Source: Christensenellaceae bacterium OttesenSCG-928-K19 (GTDB lineage Bacteria; Bacillota; Clostridia; Christensenellales; Christensenellaceae). From it: a stretch of DNA of 64,000 nt. The stretch is taken from NCBI GenBank assembly GCA_030266015.1, contig JAJDHD010000011.1:1-64000 (forward strand). The letters run 5' to 3'. The translations under genes were made by a program, and so were the position numbers. Position 1 is the first letter of the stretch. Every line of letters begins with the position of its first letter. Positions 19,930-28,533 of the stretch are shown in pieces. Under the pieces are notes generated by a model, which saw only the letters and a program-made list of their open reading frames with translations, had not been told where the DNA came from and searched no databases.

Positions 19930-20879
19930 TCGCTTTCCCCTCCGTCACGCAGCTCGCGCCCAGTGATTTCCAGAAACACGTCATTGAGCGTGGGCAGCTT
20001 TGCGTCCACAGTGCCAAACGGGATATCGTTTTTTTGCAGGTAATCCAGCACATGCAGCACATTATGCCCGCCTTTTTCGCAGTATATGGCAAGCAGGCCG
20101 TCGGCATAGGATGCGGAATACACATGGGGGAGTGCTTTTATTCCCTCCATTTGTTCGCCGGTAAATGCGGGAAGCTCGATGCGTATGGTTTCGCCCGCTT
20201 TTATCATGCGTTTTAGTTCTTCGCTGGTGCCTTCCGCCAGGCAGCGCCCCTTGTCCATTATCACAATCCGCGTACAGATTTGCTCTACCTCTTCCATATA
20301 GTGCGAGGTATAAATGATGGTGGCGCCCTGTTCGTTCAGCTTTACAATGCCGTCAAGTATATGCGCGCGGCTTTGTGGATCCACCGCCACGGTGGGCTCG
20401 TCCAATATGATCAGCTTGGGCTTGTGCGCGATGCCGCAGGCGATGTTGAGCCGCCGCAGCAGGCCACCCGAAAGCTTTTTTGGGTGAAATTTGCGAAACT
20501 CGTCCAGCTCCACAAAATCAATCGCTTCATCCACCAGCTCCTTGCGCAGCTGCTTGTCCTTCACGTACAGGCCGCAGAAATAATCAATATTTTCCTGTGT
20601 GGTCAGCTCTTCAAACACCGCTACCTGCTGCGGAACAACGCCGATCTCCTGCTTGATGGAATAGCTGGTGGGAGACATTCTTTTGCCGAAAATATCTACC
20701 TCACCCTTGTCGATGGTGAGAAGGGAAAGCAGGCAGTTGATGGCGGTGGTCTTGCCCGAGCCGTTGGGGCCAAGCAGGCCCAGGATTTCCCCTTCTTCGA
20801 TCTTCAGGTTAAAATGGTCAAGCGCCAAAAGCTCCTTATACCGTTTCACCAGGTTTGTTGCATTTACAATTGTTTGCAT
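19926..20879 (-). CDS. ABC transporter ATP-binding protein (exporter type)
   Basis: A 317-residue ATPase. Walker A is GPNGSGKT (near residue 38), the signature is LSGGLLRRLNIACG, Walker B is LIILDEPTVAVDP, and the switch His is in IYTSHYMEEVE. The C-terminal 80 residues are the extension seen in DrrA/CcmA-like exporters. It is the first gene of the operon and lies divergent from a two-component system that probably regulates it. Confidence 0.88.
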   Translation of the reverse strand: MQTIVNATNLVKRYKELLALDHFNLKIEEGEILGLLGPNGSGKTTAINCLLSLLTIDKGEVDIFGKRMSPTSYSIKQEIGVVPQQVAVFEELTTQENIDYFCGLYVKDKQLRKELVDEAIDFVELDEFRKFHPKKLSGGLLRRLNIACGIAHKPKLIILDEPTVAVDPQSRAHILDGIVKLNEQGATIIYTSHYMEEVEQICTRIVIMDKGRCLAEGTSEELKRMIKAGETIRIELPAFTGEQMEGIKALPHVYSASYADGLLAIYCEKGGHNVLHVLDYLQKNDIPFGTVDAKLPTLNDVFLEITGRELRDGGESE

Positions 20880-20908
20880 CGGTTATGCCTCCTGTTAGTT
20901 CTGTTTTC

Positions 20909-20938
20909 ATTATACTGGCAAAGCGGCAGGATTTGTAA
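20909..20938 (-). promoter_or_regulatory. Probable promoter of the ABC exporter operon
   Basis: On the minus strand: TTACAA (20933-20938), 18-nt spacer, TATAAT (20909-20914), just upstream of an AGGAGG-type site. Confidence 0.55.
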
Positions 20939-20958
20939 GTGTGCAGCGTCACGCCTTG

Positions 20959-20976
20959 AAATGACAATTGTCATTT
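20959..20976. promoter_or_regulatory. 18-bp palindromic candidate operator
   Basis: Perfect palindrome AAATGACAATTGTCATTT between the divergent ABC exporter and two-component genes. Its right half overlaps the -35 box of the kinase promoter. It is the obvious candidate site for the NarL-type regulator encoded next door. Confidence 0.65.
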
Positions 20977-20996
20977 TATCCCCGGAGTACTATACT
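20968..20996 (+). promoter_or_regulatory. Promoter of the histidine kinase gene
   Basis: TTGTCA (20968-20973), 17-nt spacer, TATACT (20991-20996). Confidence 0.65.
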
Positions 20997-21027
20997 GAAA
21001 GCAGGAAAAAACAGGAGGCTGGAAATC

Positions 21028-22104
21028 GTGAGGTGGCTGGACAGGCTGTTGCTGTATGCGCTTGGCATGATACTGCTCTCGGGGCAGGCGGTGGATACTG
21101 TTTTTGTCGTTGCATTTGTTGCAGCGTTTACGGCGGCGTGCCTGGCGGGGTATGTGGCAAATAAAGCTATGATTGTGGCGATTTGCGGTATATGGGTGGT
21201 GGTGTCGTTTATGTCACCTGCGTTTGTGTTTTTCTGGCCGCTTTTTGTATATGAGGTTTTTTTGCACAGGCTGTATCCGCTTATGGTGCTGCCTGTGGTG
21301 TGTATTTTGTGGAACGCGGGCGGCTATGCAGCGCTGGAGGTTATGATGCTGGTTTTTGCCTGTGCGCTGGGCGTCTTTTTGGCGGTGCGTGGCACAAAGG
21401 CAGAGCGACTGGCGCGGGAGGTGCTTGATGTGCGGGATGCCGCGAGGGAGGCGAGCCTGGAGCTTGGGCAGCGCAACAAGGAGCTTGTGGAAGCGCAGGA
21501 TTATGAAGTGCGCATTGCCACGTTGACGGAACGGGGCAGGATTGCGCGGGAAATACATGATAATGTGGGGCATATGCTGACGCGCGCCATGCTGCAAACG
21601 GGCGCGGCAATAGCAACGGCAAAGGATGAAAACGCGCGCGCCGGGCTGGAGGAAGTGAACGAAACGCTGGCACTTGCCATGAACAGTGTGCGCCAAAGCG
21701 TGCACGGGCTGCGAGACGAGTCGTTTGACTTGTATGGCATGGTGCAGGCGTGTGTGCGGGATTTTCCGGGGTATGAATGTAATCTTAATTATGACATGGG
21801 CAAAAAAGCGCCGCGCGATGTGCAGTATTGTTTTGCCGCGGTAATCCGCGAGGCGTATTCCAACGTGCAGCGTCATTCCAACGCAACCCGTGTTACAATC
21901 GATTTACAAGAGCATCCGGCGTTTTACCGGCTGTTGTTTCAGGATAACGGCACGCAAAAAAAGAAAATGGATAAAACGGGTATGGGACTGGAAAACATGA
22001 AGGAGCGCACGCGGACGTTGAGCGGGCAATTCCATGCCCAGTGGCAAAAAGGATTTTCTATTCATATTATGATACCCAAGGAAAAACAGGAAGGGGAAGC
22101 ATGA
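21028..22104 (+). CDS. Sensor histidine kinase (NarL-partner, HisKA_3 type)
   Basis: A 358-residue membrane kinase. The start is GTG at 21028, set by AGGAGG 9 bases upstream and by the promoter. Several hydrophobic helices fill about residues 5-125, then a coiled linker. The phosphoacceptor His177 lies in RIAREIHDNVGHML. The C-terminal ATPase domain shows REAYSNVQRHSNA, a QDNG-like box and GMGLENMKER. The membrane-rich sensor without a large external domain suits detection of membrane stress or a membrane-active compound. It overlaps the regulator gene by 4 bases. Confidence 0.87.
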   Translation: MRWLDRLLLYALGMILLSGQAVDTVFVVAFVAAFTAACLAGYVANKAMIVAICGIWVVVSFMSPAFVFFWPLFVYEVFLHRLYPLMVLPVVCILWNAGGYAALEVMMLVFACALGVFLAVRGTKAERLAREVLDVRDAAREASLELGQRNKELVEAQDYEVRIATLTERGRIAREIHDNVGHMLTRAMLQTGAAIATAKDENARAGLEEVNETLALAMNSVRQSVHGLRDESFDLYGMVQACVRDFPGYECNLNYDMGKKAPRDVQYCFAAVIREAYSNVQRHSNATRVTIDLQEHPAFYRLLFQDNGTQKKKMDKTGMGLENMKERTRTLSGQFHAQWQKGFSIHIMIPKEKQEGEA

Positions 22105-22748
22105 GGATCATTTTAGTGGATGATGACCCCGTGGTAACGGCGTCGCTTAAAACAATATTGGAGGCGGACGGGGAAATTGACGTTGTAGGGATTGGAAATA
22201 ACGGCAATGAGGCGGTTCACCTGTACCAAGCACACCAGCCGGATATTGCGTTGCTGGATATTCAAATGGGGGAGCTGAGCGGGCTGGAAGCGGCAAAAGA
22301 AATCTTGCAGCAGGACCCAAACGCAAAAGTATTGTTTTTGACAACATTTTCAGATGATGATTACATTGTTTCCGCGCTCCGTATAGGGGCAAAGGGCTAT
22401 ATGCTGAAGCAGGATTTTGATAAAATAGTACCTGCCATCAAGGCGGTGTATGCCGGGCAGAGTGTGCTGGGGAGTGAGGTAATCACCAAGCTGCCTACGT
22501 TGATGGAGCACACAAACAAAAAAGACCTGTCCCGTTTTGGCATCGAGGCAAAGGAAGAGCAGATCATTTCCCTGGTGGCGAAGGGCCTTTCCAACAAGGA
22601 AATTGCATCCATCGTATATTTGGGGGAAGGGACGGTGCGCAATTATATCAGTGCCATACTGGAAAAGTTGGGGCTGAGGGACAGGACACAGCTTGCCGTT
22701 TTTTATTATACATCAGGGGCAATGCCTCCTCCTTTGGGTCGGCGCTGA
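22101..22748 (+). CDS. Response regulator, NarL/LuxR family
   Basis: A 215-residue partner of the kinase. The receiver has acidic DDD at residues 7-9, phospho-acceptor Asp53 in IALLDIQM, and a conserved Lys in KGYMLK. The C-terminal LuxR-type helix-turn-helix includes GLSNKEIASIVYLGEGTVRNYISAIL. The start at 22101 overlaps the kinase stop (ATGA). It probably binds the palindrome at 20959-20976 and controls the ABC exporter. Confidence 0.88.
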   Translation: MRIILVDDDPVVTASLKTILEADGEIDVVGIGNNGNEAVHLYQAHQPDIALLDIQMGELSGLEAAKEILQQDPNAKVLFLTTFSDDDYIVSALRIGAKGYMLKQDFDKIVPAIKAVYAGQSVLGSEVITKLPTLMEHTNKKDLSRFGIEAKEEQIISLVAKGLSNKEIASIVYLGEGTVRNYISAILEKLGLRDRTQLAVFYYTSGAMPPPLGRR

Positions 22749-22870
22749 TTGCAATGGTTGCTTAATACAAAAAAGCCGCGGTGTTTCGGGTGGTAGGCAT
22801 TGCTACGCCCGTGTGGTAAAATAGGAGCGACAAGCTATTTTCATATCAAAAAAATGGCGGAGGGACGCCT

Positions 22871-24181
22871 ATGTTGGTTTATGAGATTCTGGATAAAAAA
22901 AGAAAAGCACAGGTGCTTACCGACGAAGAGATTTCTTTTATGGTGGATTCGTATACAAAAGGAGAGGTGCCGGATTACCAAATGGCAGCCTTTTTGATGG
23001 CGGTGGCGATGGGCGGAATGGATGACGCGGAAACGGCGGCGCTCACCAAGTGCATGGTGAAATCGGGCGAGATGGCCGACCTTTCCTCCATACGGGGCGT
23101 TAAGGTGGATAAACATAGCTCTGGTGGCGTGGGCGACAAAACAAGCCCGGTTGTGGGCGCTATTGTGGCGGCGTGCGGTGTGCCTGTCGCCAAGATGTCC
23201 GGGCGTGCGCTTGGTTTTTCGGGCGGCACGTTAGATAAGCTGGAGTCTATCCCCGGTTATACGACAACAATCGGCAAGGAGCGGTTTTTTGAAATCGTCA
23301 ATTCGGTGGGCGTCAGCATCATTGGGCAAACGGGCAATCTTGCGCCTGCGGATAAAAAGATATATGCGCTTCGCGACGTTACCGCAACGGTAGAGAGTAT
23401 CCCGCTTATCGCTTCCAGCATCATGAGCAAAAAGATCGCAGGCGGTGCGGACGCGGTCCTGCTGGACGTGAAGGTGGGGAATGGCGCGTTTATGAAGGAT
23501 GAAAAGAGCGCCGCAGATCTTGCGCGGTGCATGGTGGCGATTGGCAAAAGCTTTGGCAAGGAAACGGTTGCGCTGCTGACGCAGATGAACCAGCCGCTTG
23601 GTTGGAATGTTGGCACTGCGCTTGAAATTGCGGAAATGATTGGTATCCTCAAAAACGAAGTACATGGCGATGTGCGGGAACTCTGCCTCTTGTTAGCTGC
23701 CAATATGCTCTATCTTGCGGGCAAGGGCAGCATGGAGGAATGTGATGCCATGGCTGGGCAGGCGCTTGCGGATGGCAAAGCGTTTGAAAAATTCCGGGCA
23801 ATGGTGCAGGCGCAGGGCGGGGATGTAAGCGTTGTGGATGAACCGTCATTGTTTCCGCAGGCGAAGTATATAGAGCCATGCCGTGCGCGGCAGGCGGGAT
23901 ATATCCAGTCTTTTCAAACAGACCAGGTGGGCATGGCCGCTCTTGTATTGGGTGCGGGGCGGGAGACAAAAGATGCGTCTATCGATCATGCGGCAGGGAT
24001 CCGCTTGTGCGTAAAGCAGGGGGATCATGTGGAAGAAGGCAGTGTTCTTGCTTACCTTCACACGTCAGATGAAGGCAGGCTGGCACGCGGGCAAGCGCTG
24101 ATGAAGGACGCCATTTCCATAGGAGCGGATAAGCCAGAGCCATTGCTGCTTGTTTATAAAAGAATTCCCGATGACGGGTGA
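22871..24181 (+). CDS. pdp: Pyrimidine-nucleoside phosphorylase
   Basis: A 436-residue enzyme that splits thymidine, deoxyuridine or uridine with phosphate. The family hallmark KVDKHSSGGVGDKTS lies near residue 80, followed by KMSGRALGFSGGTLDKLESIPG and SSIMSKKIAGGADAVLLDVKVG. The C-terminal domain resembles a biotinyl/PYNP fold. A GGAGGG site precedes the ATG. Cytidine deaminase follows 13 bases later, giving a nucleoside-salvage pair. Confidence 0.93.
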   Translation: MLVYEILDKKRKAQVLTDEEISFMVDSYTKGEVPDYQMAAFLMAVAMGGMDDAETAALTKCMVKSGEMADLSSIRGVKVDKHSSGGVGDKTSPVVGAIVAACGVPVAKMSGRALGFSGGTLDKLESIPGYTTTIGKERFFEIVNSVGVSIIGQTGNLAPADKKIYALRDVTATVESIPLIASSIMSKKIAGGADAVLLDVKVGNGAFMKDEKSAADLARCMVAIGKSFGKETVALLTQMNQPLGWNVGTALEIAEMIGILKNEVHGDVRELCLLLAANMLYLAGKGSMEECDAMAGQALADGKAFEKFRAMVQAQGGDVSVVDEPSLFPQAKYIEPCRARQAGYIQSFQTDQVGMAALVLGAGRETKDASIDHAAGIRLCVKQGDHVEEGSVLAYLHTSDEGRLARGQALMKDAISIGADKPEPLLLVYKRIPDDG

Positions 24182-24194
24182 AGGGGGAAGTGTC

Positions 24195-24638
24195 GTGAGT
24201 ATCAATGACAAGGAGCTTGTGAAGCTGGCGTTTCAGGCGCGGGAGCAGGCCTATGCGCCGTATTCGGATTATTTGGTGGGTGCTGCGCTTTTGGCAAAAA
24301 ACGGGCAGGTGTTTTTGGGCTGCAATGTAGAAAATGCGGCCTATTCGCCCAGTAATTGCGCGGAGCGCACAGCTTTTTTTAATGCAATTTCACAAGGGGT
24401 GCGGGAATTTGAGGCAATTGCCATTGTGGGCGGCGAACGCGACACGCCACAGGATGGTTTTTCTTACACATTCCCATGCGGGGTATGCAGGCAGGTGATG
24501 CTGGAATTCTGCGAAGCAAAGGAGTTTCGGATTATCACGGCGAAAAGTGTGGATGAGATTACAAGCGCCACGCTGGAGCAGCTTGTGCCCATGAAATGGC
24601 CGGAGCATCCGCTTGGGAAATCCACAACACCACGGTAG
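24195..24638 (+). CDS. cdd: Cytidine deaminase
   Basis: A 147-residue zinc enzyme converting cytidine and deoxycytidine to the uridine forms, which the upstream phosphorylase can then split. Zinc and catalytic motifs are SNCAERTAFF (Cys and Glu) and FPCGVCRQ. The start is GTG at 24195, just after GGGGGAAG; earlier in-frame ATGs overlap the phosphorylase gene. The C-terminus is slightly longer than in typical 130-residue members. Confidence 0.92.
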   Translation: MSINDKELVKLAFQAREQAYAPYSDYLVGAALLAKNGQVFLGCNVENAAYSPSNCAERTAFFNAISQGVREFEAIAIVGGERDTPQDGFSYTFPCGVCRQVMLEFCEAKEFRIITAKSVDEITSATLEQLVPMKWPEHPLGKSTTPR

Positions 24639-24704
24639 GGCCTGCCACAAAACGTGTTTTTATGTTGATGTACAGACATGTTTGTGTTTTGCGGTCTGTG
24701 CACA

Positions 24705-24733
24705 TTGCTATCGATGTATGCGTTTGCTACAAT
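24705..24733 (+). promoter_or_regulatory. Promoter of the PfkB kinase gene
   Basis: TTGCTA (24705-24710), 17-nt spacer, TACAAT (24728-24733). Just upstream is GTGCACATTGC (24698-24708), an 11-mer also found at the operator 31404-31415; it carries only a half-site, so regulation is uncertain. Confidence 0.6.
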
Positions 24734-24818
24734 AAAATCAAATAGAACCCGCCTGTCCGGGCGGTATGCGTCAGGCGCGGAATATCCGGATAATTTTGTT
24801 GTTACGGGAGTGAAGAAA

Positions 24819-25832
24819 ATGAAAAACGGTATTTGTGTTGCGGGGAATGCAATTGTAGACATGCTTTACCCAATCGAAAGGTATCCGAAGCCGGGGGAGC
24901 TTACGACGATCAGGGAAGGAATCTCCCGTTCGACAGGCGGCGCTTTGTGCAATGTCATTATGGATCTTGCGCAGATTGACCCCAAGCTGCCGCTTCACGC
25001 GATTGGTATTATTGGCGATGACAGCGAGGGTGATTTTGTGCAGGAGCAGCTTGCGCGGTTTGCCAATATATCGCTTGCGGGGCTTAAGCGGACAGATGAG
25101 ACAAAAACGTCCTTTACTGCTGTGATGAGTGACGAAAGCACAAAGCAGCGCACGTTTTTCCAATACAGGGGTGCAAACGCCGGGCTGTGCGAGGACGATT
25201 TTGATTGGAACACGATTGAGTCGGATTTGCTGCACATTGGCTATATCCTTTTGCTGGACACACTGGATGAAGAAGACGCGGAATATGGAACAAAGATGGC
25301 GCGGCTGCTGAAAAGCGCACAACAAAAAGGAATCAAAACATCTGTTGATATTGTGAGCGAAACGGGGGAACGGTTCAAAAAGCTGGTGCCGCCAGCGCTT
25401 AAATATACGGATTATTGTGTTATCAATGAGATAGAAACACAGCAGGCGACGGGTATTGTGCTGCGGGATGACAACGATGCGCTTGTGCACGGAAACATAA
25501 AAAAAGCGCTGGAAGCGTTGTTCGCTATGGGTGTTTCCACCTGGGCGGTAATCCATTCGCCGGAGGGCGGCTTTGCGATGGATAGCGCGGGTAATTATGC
25601 GGAGAAGCCGAGTGCCAGTCTGCCCCCCGGATACATCAAAGGCACTGTGGGCGCTGGCGACGCGTTTTGCTCGGGTGTGCTCTATGCGATCTATAGCGGT
25701 GAAACGTTGGAGACTGCCATCATGATGGGACATGCGGCGGCAATCTGCTCGCTTTCGCAGGAGGACGCTACGGCGGGCCTGTGCACGATGGGTGAGGCGC
25801 TCAAGGTTTATGAGGAGTATGCTGCCAAATGA
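24819..25832 (+). CDS. PfkB-family carbohydrate kinase
   Basis: A 337-residue ribokinase-fold kinase. The N-terminal sugar-site glycines are in STGGALCNV (near residue 40), and the catalytic Asp281 is in GTVGAGDAFCSG. An ATG at 24819 with GGGAG upstream is used; an earlier frame start would lie inside the promoter. It overlaps the next gene, a polyol-phosphate dehydrogenase, by 4 bases. The likely job is to phosphorylate a polyol or ketose used by that enzyme; the exact sugar is unknown. Confidence 0.8.
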   Translation: MKNGICVAGNAIVDMLYPIERYPKPGELTTIREGISRSTGGALCNVIMDLAQIDPKLPLHAIGIIGDDSEGDFVQEQLARFANISLAGLKRTDETKTSFTAVMSDESTKQRTFFQYRGANAGLCEDDFDWNTIESDLLHIGYILLLDTLDEEDAEYGTKMARLLKSAQQKGIKTSVDIVSETGERFKKLVPPALKYTDYCVINEIETQQATGIVLRDDNDALVHGNIKKALEALFAMGVSTWAVIHSPEGGFAMDSAGNYAEKPSASLPPGYIKGTVGAGDAFCSGVLYAIYSGETLETAIMMGHAAAICSLSQEDATAGLCTMGEALKVYEEYAAK

Positions 25833-26977
25833 AAAAAGCGGTGATGTATGGCGCGGGTAATATTGGCCGAGGGTTTATTGGCAAAGTCTTTTCAGACAGC
25901 GGCTATGAGGTGTGCTTCATTGATATTGACGAGCAGGTGATTGACGCGTTTAATGACAAGCGCGAATATAGGGTGCATATCGTCTCAGATGAAGAAGAAC
26001 ATTACGAGACAGTGACAAATGTGTATGCGGTGAACGCGGCCAGCCCACAAGCGGCGCAGGAAATTGCAGACTGCGATATTATGGCGACTGCGGTTGGGGT
26101 CAATGTGCTGCCGTACATTGTGGAGAACATTGCAAAGGGGATTGCGCTGCGCATGGAAAACGGCGGCGGCCCACTGGATGTTATATTGGCGGAGAACCAG
26201 CTTGACGTGGACAAGATCATGCGGGAGATGATTTATAAGCGCCTGGATGCGGGTACAAAAGCATGGACGGATAAAAATCTCGGTTTGGTGGAGGCCTCTA
26301 TTGGCCGCATGGTGCCCCCACTTACCCCGAAAGAAAAAGCAGCCGACCCGTTGCTCATTGCCGTGGAGCCATATGCGGAGCTGCCGGTAGATTCGCAGGC
26401 GTTCAAAAACGAGATTCCGGATTTGGTTGGATTAAAGCCGTTTTCTCCATTCAGTTTTTATATCAAAAGAAAGCTGTTTTTGCATAATATGGGACATGCG
26501 GTGTGCGCCTATCTTGGCTGGCAAAAGAGATATGAATATATCTCCCAAGCAATCCGTGACGCGGAAATTTATGATATGACAGGCAGCGCGATGCAAAGTG
26601 TGGTGGAAGCGCTTCACAGGGAATATAGCCAGATACCCCAAGAGGAAATACAGGCGAACAAGGACGACCTGTTGCACAGGTTCCACAACCGGGCACTAAA
26701 GGACACGATAAGCCGTGTGGCGAATGACCCCATACGCAAGCTGAGGAGCAATGACAGGCTTGTGGGCGCGGCGCTCTATTGCCTAGAGTGGGATGTGGAG
26801 CCGGCATATATCGTAAAAGGGATTGTTGCGGCGCTTTGCTATGATAATGAGGCCGATGAAGCCGCGCAGAAAGTACAGGCGCTAAAAAAGGAAAAAGGAA
26901 TAGACGCGGTGCTGGAGGACATGCTGTCTATCCGCCCTTCCTCGCAGCTTGCGCAGTTGATTAAAGCACATATGTAA
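25829..26977 (+). CDS. Mannitol-1-phosphate 5-dehydrogenase family protein
   Basis: A 382-residue NAD-dependent long-chain polyol dehydrogenase. The Rossmann motif GAGNIGRGFIG lies at residues 8-18. The catalytic region has KRKLFLHNMGHAVCAYLGW, with the Lys, Asn and His of the family. Length matches MtlD. There is no mannitol phosphotransferase gene nearby; the coupled PfkB kinase suggests instead that a free polyol or sugar is phosphorylated in the cytoplasm and then interconverted. A terminator follows. Confidence 0.82.
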   Translation: MKKAVMYGAGNIGRGFIGKVFSDSGYEVCFIDIDEQVIDAFNDKREYRVHIVSDEEEHYETVTNVYAVNAASPQAAQEIADCDIMATAVGVNVLPYIVENIAKGIALRMENGGGPLDVILAENQLDVDKIMREMIYKRLDAGTKAWTDKNLGLVEASIGRMVPPLTPKEKAADPLLIAVEPYAELPVDSQAFKNEIPDLVGLKPFSPFSFYIKRKLFLHNMGHAVCAYLGWQKRYEYISQAIRDAEIYDMTGSAMQSVVEALHREYSQIPQEEIQANKDDLLHRFHNRALKDTISRVANDPIRKLRSNDRLVGAALYCLEWDVEPAYIVKGIVAALCYDNEADEAAQKVQALKKEKGIDAVLEDMLSIRPSSQLAQLIKAHM

Positions 26978-27006
26978 TTTAGATAAACTGTAAGATTGCA
27001 GTTAAT

Positions 27007-27038
27007 AAAAAACGCCCGGGCATTGCCCAGGCGTTTTT
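27007..27038. terminator. Bidirectional intrinsic terminator
   Basis: Stem AAAAACGCCCGGGC / GCCCAGGCGTTTTT with one mismatch, between convergent genes. Confidence 0.8.
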
Positions 27039-27120
27039 GTTTTGTTTCTTATCCCTATAGTTTTTGTGATTTTAACCGTTCAGTTTAAAACCACGTGTTT
27101 GTAACATCAATGCGTCTTAT

Positions 27121-28434
27121 TTATTCTGCCGCATCTTCACCGGCATCGTCAGCGTTATCCGCGTCAGCAGCATCAGCAATTGCGCCGAAGCCAGCCTGGT
27201 CGATGAATTTCGGATCATTGATATCTGTTACAAACGAATCGTTTGCATAGCCTTCCAGGAATGCAGCAACATCTGTTACAGGAACAAGGGAGGCTTTAAC
27301 GTCAGCGATATTGTCAACGTTGTAAGGTGTCAGGTAAGGATGTACAAACTTTCTGTATTCCTGGCCTGTGAAGTAACCGTTGATCATCTGGAACAAGGTG
27401 CTACCTTCCAGAGATGCAGCCTGGTTAACGTCCATTGTGATTTCGCCGTTTTCTACCCAGCCCCAAGACATTTCGCGGCCGTTGCAGGAACCGATCCAAT
27501 AATCATCAGCATTCAGACCAGCTTCTTCCATAGCGGCGATAACGCCTTCTGTCATCGGGTTGTTGTGTACATATACGCCGTCGAAACCATCAGCGCCCAG
27601 AGACGTGATAGCATCTGTCATTGCGCTCTGTGCAGGTTCTGCCATCCAGTTGCCGGAAGCCCAGAATACGATCTCAACATCCTGCGTGCCGTCAAGCTTC
27701 AGGGAATCCTTCTGCTCAGCGATTTCCTGTGCGGAGAAGCCGCCCAGGCTCTTGCCAGCATCTTCATAAGCCTGCAGCAGTCCGAGGGACTGTGCACCAG
27801 CTGTGCCCTGGCCAAGAACGCCTTCGATGTTGATGATCTTTGTTACGCCACGTGCCATAGCGTCTTCACCTGCGTATTTACCAGCAGTAATGAAGTCATA
27901 GCAGCTGGAACCAGCAGCGTCAGCAGCATTCGGCTGATCAGCAAATGTGTGGCAAGCGCCGAAGTAAGGAATGCCGGCGTCTTTGCACTTAGCGATACAT
28001 TCGCTTGTTGTGTTCGGGTTGTTCTGGATTACGATAATCGCATCATAACCGGACTGAATGTAGTTCTCTACAGCTGTCAGCTGTTCGTCAGCTGTGCTCT
28101 GGCCGATCTGATAATCGATTGTCCAGTTCAGGTCATTCATGTCAGAGATGCCTTGCATCGCGTCATTTATGATCTGATAGTAAGAGTCAGCAGCGTCAGC
28201 GTAGAAGCCGATCTGAAGATCTTTTGCATATTCGCCTTCAGCAGCGGGCTCTTCCTCAGCAGCGGGCTCTTCAGCAGCAGGCTCTTCAGCAGCAGGCTCT
28301 TCAGCAGCAGGCTCTTCAGCAGCGGGTTCTTCAGCAGCCGGAGACTCAGCAGCAGGCTCTTCTTTGGGAGCGCAAGCAGCAAACAGAGCGACTGCCATAA
28401 CTACACATACGAGAATAGCAATAATTTTTTTCAT
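27121..28434 (-). CDS. Sugar ABC transporter substrate-binding lipoprotein (RbsB-like)
   Basis: A 437-residue extracellular sugar receptor. The lipoprotein signal has a lipobox cysteine at about residue 21 (LFAACAPK). It is followed by a low-complexity linker of about eight PAAE-type repeats (residues 26-65). The periplasmic-binding type 1 fold then begins at [14 protein letters not shown]. The C-terminus ends in an unusual Ala/Asp/Glu-rich tail. It is the third gene after the ATPase and permease, with AGGAGG before the ATG. The ligand is unknown; the divergent genes suggest a sugar or sugar derivative. Confidence 0.88.
   Translation of the reverse strand: MKKIIAILVCVVMAVALFAACAPKEEPAAESPAAEEPAAEEPAAEEPAAEEPAAEEPAAEEEPAAEGEYAKDLQIGFYADAADSYYQIINDAMQGISDMNDLNWTIDYQIGQSTADEQLTAVENYIQSGYDAIIVIQNNPNTTSECIAKCKDAGIPYFGACHTFADQPNAADAAGSSCYDFITAGKYAGEDAMARGVTKIINIEGVLGQGTAGAQSLGLLQAYEDAGKSLGGFSAQEIAEQKDSLKLDGTQDVEIVFWASGNWMAEPAQSAMTDAITSLGADGFDGVYVHNNPMTEGVIAAMEEAGLNADDYWIGSCNGREMSWGWVENGEITMDVNQAASLEGSTLFQMINGYFTGQEYRKFVHPYLTPYNVDNIADVKASLVPVTDVAAFLEGYANDSFVTDINDPKFIDQAGFGAIADAADADNADDAGEDAAE
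28241..28366 (-). repeat. 15-bp tandem repeat encoding a PAAEE linker
   Basis: About eight copies of a GCAGCAGGCTCTTCA-type unit (plus-strand reading) in the substrate-binding protein gene. They encode repeated Pro-Ala-Ala-Glu-Glu between the lipid anchor and the binding domain. Copy number may vary by slippage in multiples of five residues. Confidence 0.85.
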
Positions 28435-28533
28435 TAGTTTTCCTCCTAATTTCCAAGTGTACCAACTTACAGGGATAAGTCTGGTATATATATCACCGGT
28501 ATTAATTACCGGGATATAGCATATTTTATGGGA

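Noticed and set aside
28241-28366. CRISPR-like direct repeats
   Set aside because: The units are 15 bp, contiguous without spacers and in frame inside a coding region.
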